Position numbers and translations under genes: made by a program
Assembly: GCA_001600875.1 (NCBI GenBank)
Contig: BCLD01000006.1
Coordinates: forward strand, 958,711 to 1,022,710
Source of the DNA: Solicoccozyma terricola
Lineage: Eukaryota; Basidiomycota; Tremellomycetes; Filobasidiales; Piskurozymaceae
DNA length: 64,000 nucleotides
Direction: 5' to 3'
The notes under the pieces: generated by a model
What the model was told of the DNA's origin: nothing
The model's database searches: none
Seen by the model: only the letters and a program-made list of their open reading frames with translations
Part shown: positions 36,274 through 47,296 of the stretch, one piece after another
Layout: the number at the start of each line of letters is the position of its first letter
How positions within the stretch are numbered: the first letter of the stretch is position 1

Positions 36274-37166
36274 TGTAACGATCTAACGTCGATCGCCACG
36301 TTCGAGATAGACAAGTCACCTGACTCTCTATCCAATGTTTGATCAGCTATGTCCTATAGCGTGTCGCTGTCCGTCGACGTCGATGGGTAGCGACCTGGGT
36401 ACGTGTACGTGGGTGCAAGCATGGCAGCTGGCGAAGTAAGAGGTCTAGCTTGAACGCCTATGGGCAAAGGTCGCTCGTGTGATGCTTTATGTGGGCATAC
36501 AATTGATAATATTGCTCGAGGGAAGAGAGCAATATGAAGAGACNTACAGAAGGCTTCCTTATGTACCTAAAAACGGACGGGAAACCCTGGCTGCTCGCCA
36601 GTCCTGTCCGGACCGTACCGGCTAACGCCAGCATCCCTCGAACGACCATATTTGCAATACAGATCGCGACGTCCTTGGTCCCAAGCGTTCTTGGACCTCC
36701 TATGTCGTCGGGGCCAGCTGCCAAGGTACCGAAAGGTACCCCAGCAATCCCCATTCGTCCATGTCTTGATCGGGGCNTCCCGTAGGGTCTNGCCGTAACT
36801 NCCTTTGGTCGGTGATACTCGGCTACGAGGATGGAGACTGGAAGCGAGCTGGCGTAAGGTCCAGATGGGTCCCGGCAGGTCGCTGTCCATCGACGGCGAC
36901 AGGGAGATGGAACGGAAGATCGTCCATGAATGGTGTGCGACCATTTATCCATATCGAACGGTCGTCGGCCCCCGTAGTGGAGCGGAGGTCCTTTGGTGTC
37001 GTGTCCCTCGTAAGGGACATAGCAACGGGGTGACGGTTGAAGTCAGGGGTGACTCTGATATTGGGTGATGCGTATGATGACGTGTCGTAGGCGAGCGAGT
37101 ATGATGACGTGTCGTAGGCGAGCGATACTGGAGTCGTTGTTCGTATCAGAGGAATTCCCGTGACAA
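36274..37166 (+). mobile_element. group A solo LTR, TSD ATATG
   Basis: 893 bp from TGTAACGATCTAACG to GGAATTCCCGTGACA, flanked by ATATG on both sides (36269-36273, 37167-37171). It is a complete LTR with no internal region. Four ambiguous bases fall in it. Confidence 0.95.
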
Positions 37167-37384
37167 TATGTCAATTTAAAGCGACCGGATCCGGGAAGCC
37201 TCGTGTTGTCGGCAACGAGACGTTTTGGACCATTTTGCCCGAAACCCTCCTTCATAGTCCTTCCCATCCTCTTCTTCTACTTCATCGACTCGCCATTCGA
37301 GTGAGTAATTCTAGTGATTCTCAGCGAATCCTTTCAATACCATCCTCCACAGTCGCTCAAGGTCCCCACTTCCACCCCTACAGC

Positions 37385-39481
37385 ATGTCGACATCAACGT
37401 CCATTCTCCTAGCCAACGAGTCGCCGTCGCCCTTCCACTCAACCCCTACTCGAAATCCTTTCCTTCGAACGATCCTATCCCACAAACTCTTTCAGCGAAC
37501 CATATTCCAACAGAGCCCACCTGGCACAATGGCTTCCCAATCAAAGAGTCCACACTACACTCCTCATCTCGGTGGTCCTCCCATCAACTCAGACATGACT
37601 AGAGCAAGGACAGCAAAGGAAAAGCCTCATGTGCTAACTGCTTTGTTGGAGGAAAAGTTCATGGAGGTAATGATGAGCGAGCATAAGGGTACATTGGAAA
37701 AACATTGGAAGGAGATGACTGCGAAGCAGAGGAGAGAAGTCAGTAAAGTATGGCGAACCCTTAGGAAGCTGATTACTTACGTTGCCATGGTCTTGACAAT
37801 TCGGGTATGCCAAGAAGGCCCTCCCTGGAATCTTTAGAAACCTCGCAAAGGACTCAAGCGGTAGGATCGAGGTCATGAAGGACGGGAAGAACATCCAAGT
37901 CATGGCTAGCCCCACGTACCCTATCCCCACCCTCCTCGATTGGATGCTCCGCATCAACGATGCATTCAAGGACACGAGTGGCGAAAGTTGTTATCCCATG
38001 GAGAGTGCCATTTCGCTCGGTTTCAAGCAAAATCCTGGACTCGTCTTGTTCTTTGACCAATTGTCCAAGGATGGGAAGAAAGAAATGATCGATGGTCGAG
38101 AGCTAGCGAAGATTGGTAAGGAAGCAGAGGATTGTGCTGGTGCTTCGAATTACCTGATAACGATGTTTGTGAGTTTCGATTGCCAGGTGATCACCATGTC
38201 CGATGTATGCTAATGCGAAACTCTTCCCAGGACGTTTGCTACATGGGTATGTCGATGTTGGCTGGTATGCGACGTCGTGGCGAGCATCTCAACGGCAACA
38301 AAAAGCCGGCGAATCAGGTGTTGGGAAAGTTGCTTGGTGAGTTGCGATGTACCACTCGGTCATTGACGTGCGTTTCGCATTTCTTTAGAACGATGGGACG
38401 AGGACGAAGCCAAGTCCGGCTTCAAGGTCATTATCGATTGGACTCTGGGAACGATCAAGACTGTAGTTCTCCATCCTCCGGCCGTCCCTCCGTTCCCCAT
38501 CTCTCGCGCTCATTCTCCATCCCCATTCCCCCTCCCCCCCGGGGCGGCAGACCAAATCACCCTTGCACTCAGGAACCAGGCCCACAAATCCAAAGCACCA
38601 AAACCACCTTCTGATGACACCCACACTAGGACTATGAGGGGACAAAGAAGTTGGCTGTGGCTGCCAAGAAACAATGTGGGGTCTTCCACTATGGCCACTG
38701 GTCTCCTACCGGACAAAACTTTGTCATTCGCACCAAGCACTCTTTGGGCAAGTCTGCAAGAGAGGCCGATCACTTTCCAACATTCCTCAAAGAATTAGGG
38801 CCATTGTTTGACGTGATGGGAAAGGCTTTCAGTGTGATTGACCATGAGATGTATGAGACGTGAGTATGGCAGACGGTTGCGAGCGAACGAGGGCTGCGAA
38901 CCAGGGGTGGTTGCGAGAACAAATAACAGAGCTTATACAAACGTTCCACGTTCCACCCCCAGATACCGTGCCTCGTTCCAGAAGTACATCGGGTCTCAAC
39001 AAACCAATTGAAGCTCCTTTGTTCTGGTGGACAACATGGCCTGGTTGACTTTTGCTCATGTGGTGAACTTGCATGTGTTGCCACATTTGGATAAGATGGA
39101 TGCTGTGAATGGATGGGTGGGGATGATGACAGTTGGGAAATACAAGGGTGAGGAGTCGAGTTCGAGGTTGGATTCGATTCCAGTTCGTCGTTGATAATCC
39201 GAGGTGGTATTTCCCCCCCCCCCCCCCCCCCCCAGGCGGCGATCTCATTCTCCCCGACTTTTGGCATGAGGATGGAGTATAAACCTGGAGATCTCTGTCT
39301 CTTCCACTCAAGGGTTATCCACTATGTGGTGGCTCCTTTTACTGGTAACAGGAGCGCTTTGGTTTTGTTCATTCACCAAAGGGATCTGAGCTTGGATATG
39401 GGTACAGAGCAGGATATGCCAAAGGAAGGCTGGGGCTGGGCGAGTGATAGCGAGAACGAGGATGAAGAGTGGGAAGAGTAG
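37385..39481 (+). pseudogene. TET/JBP-like 2OG-Fe(II) dioxygenase, inactivated
   Basis: Encodes a basidiomycete-type dioxygenase resembling TET/JBP proteins, which oxidise 5-methylpyrimidines in DNA. Exons start at 37385. Blocks: KALPGIFRNLAKDSSGRIEV, PTLLDWMLRINDAF, YMGMSMLAGMRRRGEHLNG, GVFHYGHWSPTGQNFVIRTK, MAWLTFAHVVNLHVLPHLDK (HxD iron motif), NGWVGMMTVGKY, then GGDLILPDF, YKPGDLCLFHSRVIHYVVAPF (third iron ligand His) and GNRSALVLFIHQ (2OG Arg). The C-terminus is acidic. Two lesions: an in-frame TGA at 39009-39011, and one extra T in the TTTT run near 39252-39255, which throws the GGDLILPDF block out of frame with the YKPGDL block. A poly-C tract fills the intron just before GGDL. The family call is mine from motif spacing and needs a profile search. 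Confidence 0.72.
39213..39233 (+). repeat. poly-C tract before a splice acceptor
   Basis: Twenty-one C followed directly by AG, serving as the pyrimidine tract of the last intron of the dioxygenase relic. Confidence 0.9.
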
Positions 39482-40196
39482 GAAGAGGGTGAGACAAATG
39501 AATACTTTGCCGCTCCATGCTGTCCCACACTTGTCCCATGCTACCATCCCTCTGCCTATCTCTGAGATGGACAGGACATTGAATCACGATGTAGATGAAA
39601 CGATAATGACAGTATATGAATATCACAAATTATCACACATTAAAAGTCCATCTCATGCATGGTAACATCCTCCACCACCCCCTCAGCTAGATCGTCCTCC
39701 TCCTTCTTGACGACCACACGGTCAAACTCAAACTGGGGAACATCACTGCCGTGACACGGGGGAGTCTGTCAACAATGCACGGCTAGACCACCCCTCACAC
39801 TCGGAATGAGAATATGTAATAAGAGCACTCTTTCAATTGAGTCATAGCGAGCATCGAACACCATTACCATCGTCGTAACAGTTCATAAACTACAAGTAAA
39901 AGGTCGTGGGTAAAAGGTCATAATATGCTATTTCTCCTTCTCCCATCTCTCTATCTGCTTCCACCACCTGTAATTCCCAAACATATGGTCGTTCATAATC
40001 TCCAAGGCTCGATCTCTCTCAATCTTCCTAGAAGCCAACATTCTTTTCCATTCAGCATTTTCGGTGGCCATCCCTGCTGGTTCATATCATGAATCCGGCT
40101 GGATCATGTCTGAAAGGCTGTCCAGTTCATGTATCAAGTGGAAGTCTTTGATGGATTTTGTGGTGGTGGCGGTGGTGTAAGTGTGAGGTCTCATGC

Positions 40197-41679
40197 TGTA
40201 ACGATCTAACGTCGATTGCCACGTCCGAGATAGACAAGTCACCTGACTCTCTATCCAATGTTCGATCAGCTATGTCCTATAGCATGTAATGGTCCGTCGA
40301 CGTCGATGGGTAGCGGCCAGGCTTCGTATACATGTGTGCAAGTGTGGCAGCCTTGCAAAGTGAGAGGTCTAGCTTGAATGCCTATGGGCAAAGGTCGCTC
40401 GTGTGATGCTTTATGTGGGCATACAATTGATAATATTGCTCGAGGAAAGAGAGCAATACAAAAGGCTTCCTTATGTACCTAAAACGGACAGGGAAACCCT
40501 GGCTAGTCGCCAGTCCTGTCCGGGCCACACCGGCTAATGCCAGCATCCCTCGAACGACCATATTTGCAATCCGGATCGTGACGTCCAAGGTCCTAAGCGT
40601 TCTTGGACCTTGTCAGGTGCTGGGCTTTCAGGTTCCGTGGGAGCGGCGGTCGAGGAAAGTGTTGGCAGATGATGAATGATCGGGCCTCTCGCAGTTAGAT
40701 TCAGAACCGCCGTTAAGGTGATCGAAGTGATGGAGACGACAAGAGAGAGAGAGAATCGGACTACGCTGGATCGGTGGCCGGAAAGAGATGAAGTGATTGA
40801 GGGGCAAAAAGAGGGAAGAGATCGAGGCCCGAAGAGGTAGCTAATCTCAGGACGTTCGATAGGGTGAAGTGTTATGCACAGCCGATGTATTCTCCGCAGA
40901 ACTAGGTCTAATACAGGGTGAGGAAAAGGGAAAAGACCGTCTACCGAAAGATAGGGCTCCCATACATGTACTCACGCATATGTCATGTAGCGAGATGAAA
41001 AAAGGAAAAAAGGGATGAAAGATGGAACGTGAGACCGGTCCCCGGACGTACGTCGTCAGTGAGGGTGACTGGGCGGATGTCTGTCGGAGCGTGAGGACGG
41101 CGGGCAGTGCGGAGGCGGCCGTTGATGCTTCGATACGTCGATGGTGGGCGAATATCCATGGAGCGGAGCACCACGGAACGGTAAGGAGGAGGCCTGAGAA
41201 AGGTCGTATCCTTACAGACCTCCTATGGCGTCCGGGCCGTCTGCCAAGGTGCCGAAAGGTATCCTGGCAATCCCCATTCATCCATGTCTTGATCGGGACG
41301 CCCCGTAGGGGATCGTCGTAACTCCCTTTCGTTGGTGATACTCGGCTACGAGGATGGAGACTGGAAGCAAGCTGGTGTAAGGCCCAGATGGGTCACGGCA
41401 GGTCGCTACCCATCGACGGCGACAGGGAGGTGGAATGGAAGAACGTTGATGGATGGTGTGCGACCATTTATCCCTATCGAACGGTCGTCGGGCCACGTAG
41501 TGGAGCGGAGGTCCTTTAGCGTTGTGTCCCTCCTACTGGACACAGCAATGGAGCGACGGTAGTAGTCAGGGGTGACTCTGATATTGGGCGACACGTATGA
41601 TGACGTGTCATAGGTGAGCGATACCCTAGAGCAGTGGCGATAGGGGGCCGTTGTTCGTATCAGAGGAATTCCCATGACA
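40197..41679 (+). mobile_element. group A solo LTR with nested group B LTR, TSD CATGC
   Basis: Starts TGTAACGATCTAACG and ends GGAATTCCCATGACA, flanked by CATGC at 40192-40196 and 41680-41684. Subtracting the nested insert leaves about 870 bp, the size of the copy at 36274. Confidence 0.95.
40611..41216 (+). mobile_element. group B solo LTR nested in group A LTR, TSD GACCT
   Basis: 606 bp from TGTCAGGTGCTGG to CGTATCCTTACA, flanked by GACCT at 40606-40610 and 41217-41221. The host LTR reads TTCTTGGACCTCCTATG when the insert and one duplication are removed, as in the copy at 36274. Confidence 0.95.
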
Positions 41680-43505
41680 CATGCCCGCGACGATGACCCA
41701 CCAAAAACCTTATTCCCAATATACTTTTCCCTACAATTCACCCACTCGTTTGTCATGTAATAGAGAGCCGGGACCACATTCTGAACAAACTCGTTTGTGT
41801 ATCGTGTCGATTTGTGTTCCATGCATTGAACCTCCTTGGACAAACTCATTGTCCCATAATGGAAGAAATGGTGACCAACTGCGATTACGGGGCAGGGACT
41901 GTAGACGGCATGGGACGTGTTTGGAGGGATGATTCTGGGAGGGGAGGGGGGTCAGGCCGGTGTGGAGGGACAAAAGACTCGGAATACTCACAAAATATCA
42001 CCCTGCTGAAGCACCTCAACACAATATTCATCCTCCATCTCGTTATGAAAAAATCACAGCTGGCTACCATGAATGATGGTGATTTGGGTAGCACACCCTC
42101 CCCCATCTTGATGGAAATCCATAAAGCATCCAGCGATTGACATGAGCACCGTTTGCTCATTTCCCCCCTGTTGCAGTATGTACAGACGTAATACTCTGTT
42201 TCTCTTTGTAATTGGGGGGTCAGCCCAGTGCGTGTGATCCTCCCTCAATCCTCGACTCACTTGCACTTTTCCGCATAATGTGTTCTGATATTATGATGAT
42301 CTGTATCATTATTAACAACCCCTGTTGCAGACAAACAATTGAAAAGTTTACTCTGTTGCTGAGGGTCCATTTCTTTTAAAAAGTTGTGGAGTGTGACCTT
42401 GAGATTAGTGCTTGCTTGCTTTTTGTTGGGGTCTGTAGATGGGAACATCAGAGAGAGCTTTTCCCCACCCCGAATGGATTACTCACTTTGGACCTCATCC
42501 AATGTTGTGACCTCTGGTAGAAAGCCAATCTTGTTGTTCCAAACATCCTCCAGTGAATATTCCGTGTCTACAGAGTATCCACCACGAATGAGAATCGGTT
42601 GGTGGTCTCGGCCGAGTATGATGCTGGGGGGATGGGATATCAGCATATGAACATGATCCCAAAAAATCCACCCAAACGCTCATCAAAAGATCTTTCCCTC
42701 ACCCTCCTACTCACTCCTTTTGTCCCACATTCTTCTTATCCAACCTGATGACCCAAGATCTTCTACACTTTTGCAATAATTCCATCACATCCTTCCTATT
42801 CATCTCACCCAGCTCACTCATCGGTGGGCCTGATGTCTCATGTGTGTGGTGCTGAGGTTGGGTGGGAATTCGATGAGTGTGTCGGTTCCATTGATATTGA
42901 CGGTGTTTGTGAATAAGGGTGGTGCGGGGAGGGATGGTATGGGTACTGGAAGGAGGGTTGAGTTGTAGCCAATGCCGACATGTGTAATCTGGGGGTCGAG
43001 GGGACCAGTTTTCCGATGGGTTCTTTCCAACTGCGCTTTGAATCTAGCAGCCTCTCGGTGTTCAATGCAGTCCTGGAAGGGGAGGGGATGGAGGGAGGGA
43101 AGGAAGGGCGGGAGGGACAACGAACGAATACAATCAGAGAATGCTACACCACTGCCGTGCCAAAACTCACCAATACCTTCTCTACCCTGGGTTGCTGACA
43201 TGCTCCTCTGTTATATTTACACTTGACTATGGGGCTGGTGGGTGTGTCGGTGAGTGTGTCACTGGACATGTTGATTTGATGATTGATGTTGACAATTGAG
43301 ACATGTTCCCAATGCAATTCCAACTGAACACGTAGTTTTGCGCTTGGAAACAAGGATGCTGCACTTTGTTCTGCAGAAGCTGCCCCGCTTACTTTTGAAT
43401 CGTGTTCTGTGGAATGATTTTACAAAGTTGGGCACGTCAGGGGTGGGGAAATGACTATAGGTCATCCGAACCATCTCAACATCGCATCCACCAACCCCCC
43501 CAACC

Positions 43506-43712
43506 ATGCCCATCCCCACCCTCCAACAATCCCTGGACGACTACCACACCATCCAAGCGAAAAACCGAAACTATCATGATGAAATGATGAATATTGGGCC
43601 AACTGCAATCCAAGCCCCCATCGTCGACATACCAACCATTGAGCGATGGATTCAAGTTGCATGTCTGATGGATCGAATGAACACAGACCCATCACTAGAA
43701 CACTCCTCATGA
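43506..43712 (+). other. small unidentified reading frame
   Basis: Sixty-eight codons beginning MPIPTLQQSLDDYH, head-to-head with the minus-strand gene at 43269. It could be a first exon of a small island gene. No domain is visible and no downstream exon was found. Confidence 0.2.
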
Positions 43713-43902
43713 ACGCTACTTTGGATCATTACAATGATGTTGATGAATAAGGGGATGGGAGGGGAAGTGAATTTGAGATGCTGTTATGCATTCATCATGA
43801 GGTGGGTCCCATGGCCTCTCCAATCATACCACAAGGCTAATCACACCCCCACCCAGCTATATCACCCCACCACCAACAAGCATCTGGGAACCTCTCGACA
43901 TC

Positions 43903-44170
43903 TGTCACGGGAATTCCTCTGAACACGCGAACACGGTACTCTCTCCCATCGCCATCCCTCTAGCAGGATAGCTAGAAGCGACACGTCATTCAAACATGAC
44001 TCTCGTGCGTTATCATCGTCATTCACCTGACCCGAACTAGGCTCATACACCTACAACCATTGTTCAAGGAACAATAGGCATATGCCAGGTCTACGGCCCG
44101 ACAACGGCTGAATCGACTGATGCCATCTCAGACATGGTCGCCATCAGGTGGATCCGTCCGAATCCGTCCG
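43903..44170 (-). mobile_element. diverged group A LTR fragment
   Basis: Begins TGTCACGGGAATTCCTCTGA, the reverse complement of the group A 3' end, and keeps the GACACGTCAT motif. It then diverges and no TGTAAC end is seen. The right boundary is approximate. Confidence 0.6.
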
Positions 44171-44193
44171 GCTTCGCCCATGTTCTTTGTTCA

Positions 44194-44660
44194 TGATAGC
44201 GACCTGGTGGGGTGACTGTTTAGCACATTATCACTCAGGCAAGACACCGAACACACCTCTGCAATATGCTCTTCCCTTTCCTTGGCCACCTGCTCTTCAT
44301 TACCCTTGACCACCTTCAGCACCTTTTTCTGCGGTGGTAGGGGGGTTTCCAACACCTTGGCATGCATCTGATTGATTTGATAATGACCACTGGTAATGCA
44401 TTCAGTCATGACTACATGTTTACACTCAATAGGGGGAAGGAGGGGATCGGACAAGGGGTGGGTTTGAGTCGGGGCTAGGTGGTGTAAGGGGTATGAGGAT
44501 TAGACTGGTGAATGAACGGGAAGAGAAGAGGGGAAAAAGCATGAACCAATCCCTTCTTCTTCCTCTTCTGCATTTCAACGTTTCGTTTGTGGTTCTGCGG
44601 ATGAAACAGCTAATGTCAGTACCATCGAGCAACACACAGAGGTGAGGTGCATACATGGCG
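44194..44660 (-). pseudogene. short coiled-coil-like island gene remnant
   Basis: Minus-strand blocks NHKRNVEMQKRKKKG (near 44560) and YQINQMHAKVLETPL, VLKVVKGNEEQVAKEREEHI (44250-44390) suggest a charged helical protein in two exons. No family recognised; it may be a relic. Confidence 0.25.
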
Positions 44661-45321
44661 AGAGCATTTGAGCTTCACCCATTCAGTTCATCGTCGCATT
44701 CATCGCGAGGGTATGAGCGAACGTTCGCTCGTTAAAAGAGACCATCCTGAACCACTCGAACTCGCAATATATTTTGCCCATGATGGTGACATCCCGTTCA
44801 TACGACCTATTTATAGCGATTAGGTAAAGATGAGGTCTCAATAAAGTCCTTAGTTTTTCATCGTTAGGCCGGAACAGAAAGTTTCGACCTATGTAGGGAT
44901 TACAAAAGAGAGCAAAGACACCTGAAAACATCAGGAAAGGTGCGCAGCACCTGTACCTCTCGATGGATGTCTTTGGAACACCCTTGAGTAACTGGAGTTA
45001 AGCTTCAAGAGACATCCTAACATTTGCCAGATGCCACTCGTGAAAAGCGCCCCATCTCGAGTTGTAACACGTGTAAATTCAACACTATTGTTCATGCCCA
45101 CGTGGCCCACGTGCCCAACCTCCCAAGTTGAATCATCGTTGAGCAAACAAGCAAACCCCCGTTAACATGACAACCCTTGGAATATCGGGTTTACCAGGTT
45201 GTCAGCAATTGAATGAAGGTTACCGAGTTGCAATCCCCGCAATCCCCTCCTCGTTGCACTTCTTTTTCACCACCTCTTTGACATCATCGCCAACACCATC
45301 TGTCATCTACTCATCTACACC

Positions 45322-46641
45322 ATGTCTGATTCTATCACCACCCCATACAACTTGACCACCTACGAGGCCGACAAGCTGAAAGAGCCCCTGACAGCTCTAC
45401 AATACGTTCAGAAACTGGATACCAAGTTCATGAGAAAATTCGGATTGGATCTGCCGAGGACTGCTGCTCAAGTCCAAGCTCATCTTGCCAATTTCAATGC
45501 CAGTTACAAAGGTCCAATACAGAGTGATTCTACCATGCTGGAGTTAGGGTTGATGTTGGCAACACCGAGTGTTGTGATGGTGAGTTGTGGTGGCATGGAG
45601 CGACTCTGAAAATGTCACTGATATCCATCTCCATCTGTTCCTTCCATCCATCACCATCCGCTCCCTCACCTTTCCATCATCGTCCTATCCACCCATCACC
45701 CTCAATTCCCTCCCCCACCCAGGTCATTCGAAGGGAGGTTTCTCCATCCAACATCCATATCCCACCCAAGCCAAGCACCCGATGTGATAAGAAAATCCCA
45801 AAGCTTGTCTGTACTCAGCAAAGGTCGGTGGTGGATGGTACTTTATCGATATTCTGCCAGGAATGCAACAAGGCAAGGTCTGGAACATGCAGCCTGAAGG
45901 CCGACAGGGACCGACAGGGACCGACACATCCAAGCAGCTGTCTCCACTCTGGTCGAATCCATATCTGCTACGAGGACTATGTTCTCACGAGGACTATGTT
46001 CTCAAGGTTAAGGGTCAAAAATCCTCTAGCGACATTCCAACATGGGGTTATATCATGGACCTGGCCAGATTACAAGAAAAGGTCCACCATCTGGTGCTGC
46101 TCTTGTTGAAGGAATATCATCCGAATGCACCGGAACCTGCTTGTGAGATGGTCAGCGAAGGCAAACCGAATCCAGATATGTCTCCGCTTCGATCCTTGGT
46201 TGAGACTAGTTTTACAGAGAATACTAGTAAGTGCCGGTGGTCTGTCCAAGTTTCTTTGTCCAGGTCAATTGGCTGAAACATGCGTCAATAGGTCGCCATG
46301 GCAGTGTCGCTCCCCTGACTGGAGAGTTAGTGTTCCCCCACCTGCCTGGGGTGTTCCCCCGCTTGGTTGGGGATGTACAGCTCCTACTCTGTCGTAATCA
46401 TTCGGTTGGCGATCTCAAAGCCTTGGAGGATCCCATCGAGCTGAGAATCAACAAGAAAAACGAGGATGATGAGGATAAGAACGAGGGCGAGGGGGGAGGT
46501 GAGGAGGAGAACCTAGAAAAGAATGCCGACAAGGATCTCAAACAGAATGTCGTAAAGAACTTCTACAACCACAGCGAAAAGAACGTCGACAAGGATCTCG
46601 AACAGAAGGTCCAACAGAATCTCGAACAGAACCAGAACGTC
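45322..46641 (+). pseudogene. unidentified island gene, frameshifted and cut by group C LTR
   Basis: Starts MSDSITTPYNLTTYEADK and has LDTKFMRKFGLDLPRTAAQV in exon 1 (to about 45580). It continues after an intron with a Cys-containing stretch (DGTLSIFCQECNKARSG). A 17-bp tandem duplication at 45971-46004 shifts the frame; without it YEDYVL would run on into KVKGQKSSSDIPTWGYIM and LQEKVHHLVLLLLKEYHP. Later it encodes VGDLKALEDPIELRIN and a Lys/Glu/Asp/Asn-rich tail with repeats of the form NVDKDLEQ. The LTR at 46642 cuts this tail. No family recognised. Confidence 0.45.
45971..46004 (+). repeat. 17-bp tandem duplication causing frameshift
   Basis: CGAGGACTATGTTCTCA occurs twice in direct contact (45971-45987, 45988-46004) inside a coding stretch. 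Confidence 0.95.
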
Positions 46642-47288
46642 TGTAAGGATACGACCAATCTACTCGATACTGGACACGTCATCTCTCGTATGGCCTCAGA
46701 CTCTATGCATCTACCTCCGGATTGGGATACGAATCCTTATTCGACTTAACTCTATTTCTTTCGCTCTCCTCTTATGCCTCTTGGACCAATCGGCTTTCCT
46801 CGATTACAACTGATGCCCCTTGATTGCACACGATGGACATCTCTAGAAACCGATGGATCTCTCTAGATATCGATGGGTTGCTCTAGGACAGTTAAGACAT
46901 TCTTACTCTCCTATTGTGCTTCGAGATATCGCCACTATACGATATCTCTCTTGATTGTTCTTTACTTTCATTTTACTATAAAGAGCATGCCCTTATCTCT
47001 ATTGTAATTCACCCTGTTAATGCATCGCATTCCACGACACTACATTTACCCCCAGCATCTCGACTAATCATATATCGACTTAGGCTCGTTACCTAAACAC
47101 TCATACTACATTAGATCATCGGATCCCAGCATTATCTAGTGAGTAGAAGAGATAGATCTGAAACTAACTTGCGTGAGTTCCCAAATATAGTCGTGGCAGT
47201 CCTCTTCGGATTAAGCCTTTTAGTCCTATCTCGTGAAACGAGCAGTCCGAAAGCCGCTAAGTCTACGAAGAAAGAACAGCACCTGACA
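46642..47288 (-). mobile_element. group C solo LTR
   Basis: 647 bp from TGTAAGGATACGACC to AGCACCTGACA, in reverse orientation relative to the copy at 55795. The sequence ATACTGGACACGTCATCTC in it is the empty site of the group B insertion found in the other C copy. A 5-bp target duplication is not clear (ACGTC on the left, GTCTG on the right). Confidence 0.85.
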
Positions 47289-47296
47289 GTCTGGCT

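Larger units (their letters stand above)
39928..43269 (-). pseudogene. unidentified island gene with Cys/His cluster, interrupted by nested LTRs
   Basis: Minus-strand gene beginning MSSDTLTDTPTS at 43269. Early on it has KCKYNRGACQQPRVEKVL spliced to DCIEHREAARF, a Cys-x5-Cys...Cys-x2-His cluster that could bind zinc. Later blocks: MSELGEMNRKDVMELLQKC, RRSWVIRLDKKNVGQKE (near 42700-42790), VWNNKIGFLPEVTTLDEVQ, NLKVTLHNFLKEMDPQQQ and EYYVCTYCNRGEMSKR (near 42170). The C-terminal exon (39928-40068) ends FGNYRWWKQIERWEKEK. Lesions: a reading-frame change at a CACACACA run near 42835-42845, the group A LTR at 40197-41679, and an in-frame TGA near 40093. No family recognised. Confidence 0.45.

Noticed and set aside
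36458..37068. Apparent 80-160-codon proteins in group A LTRs
   Set aside because: The same frames recur in each LTR copy on both strands and start inside the repeat; they are shadows of the LTR.
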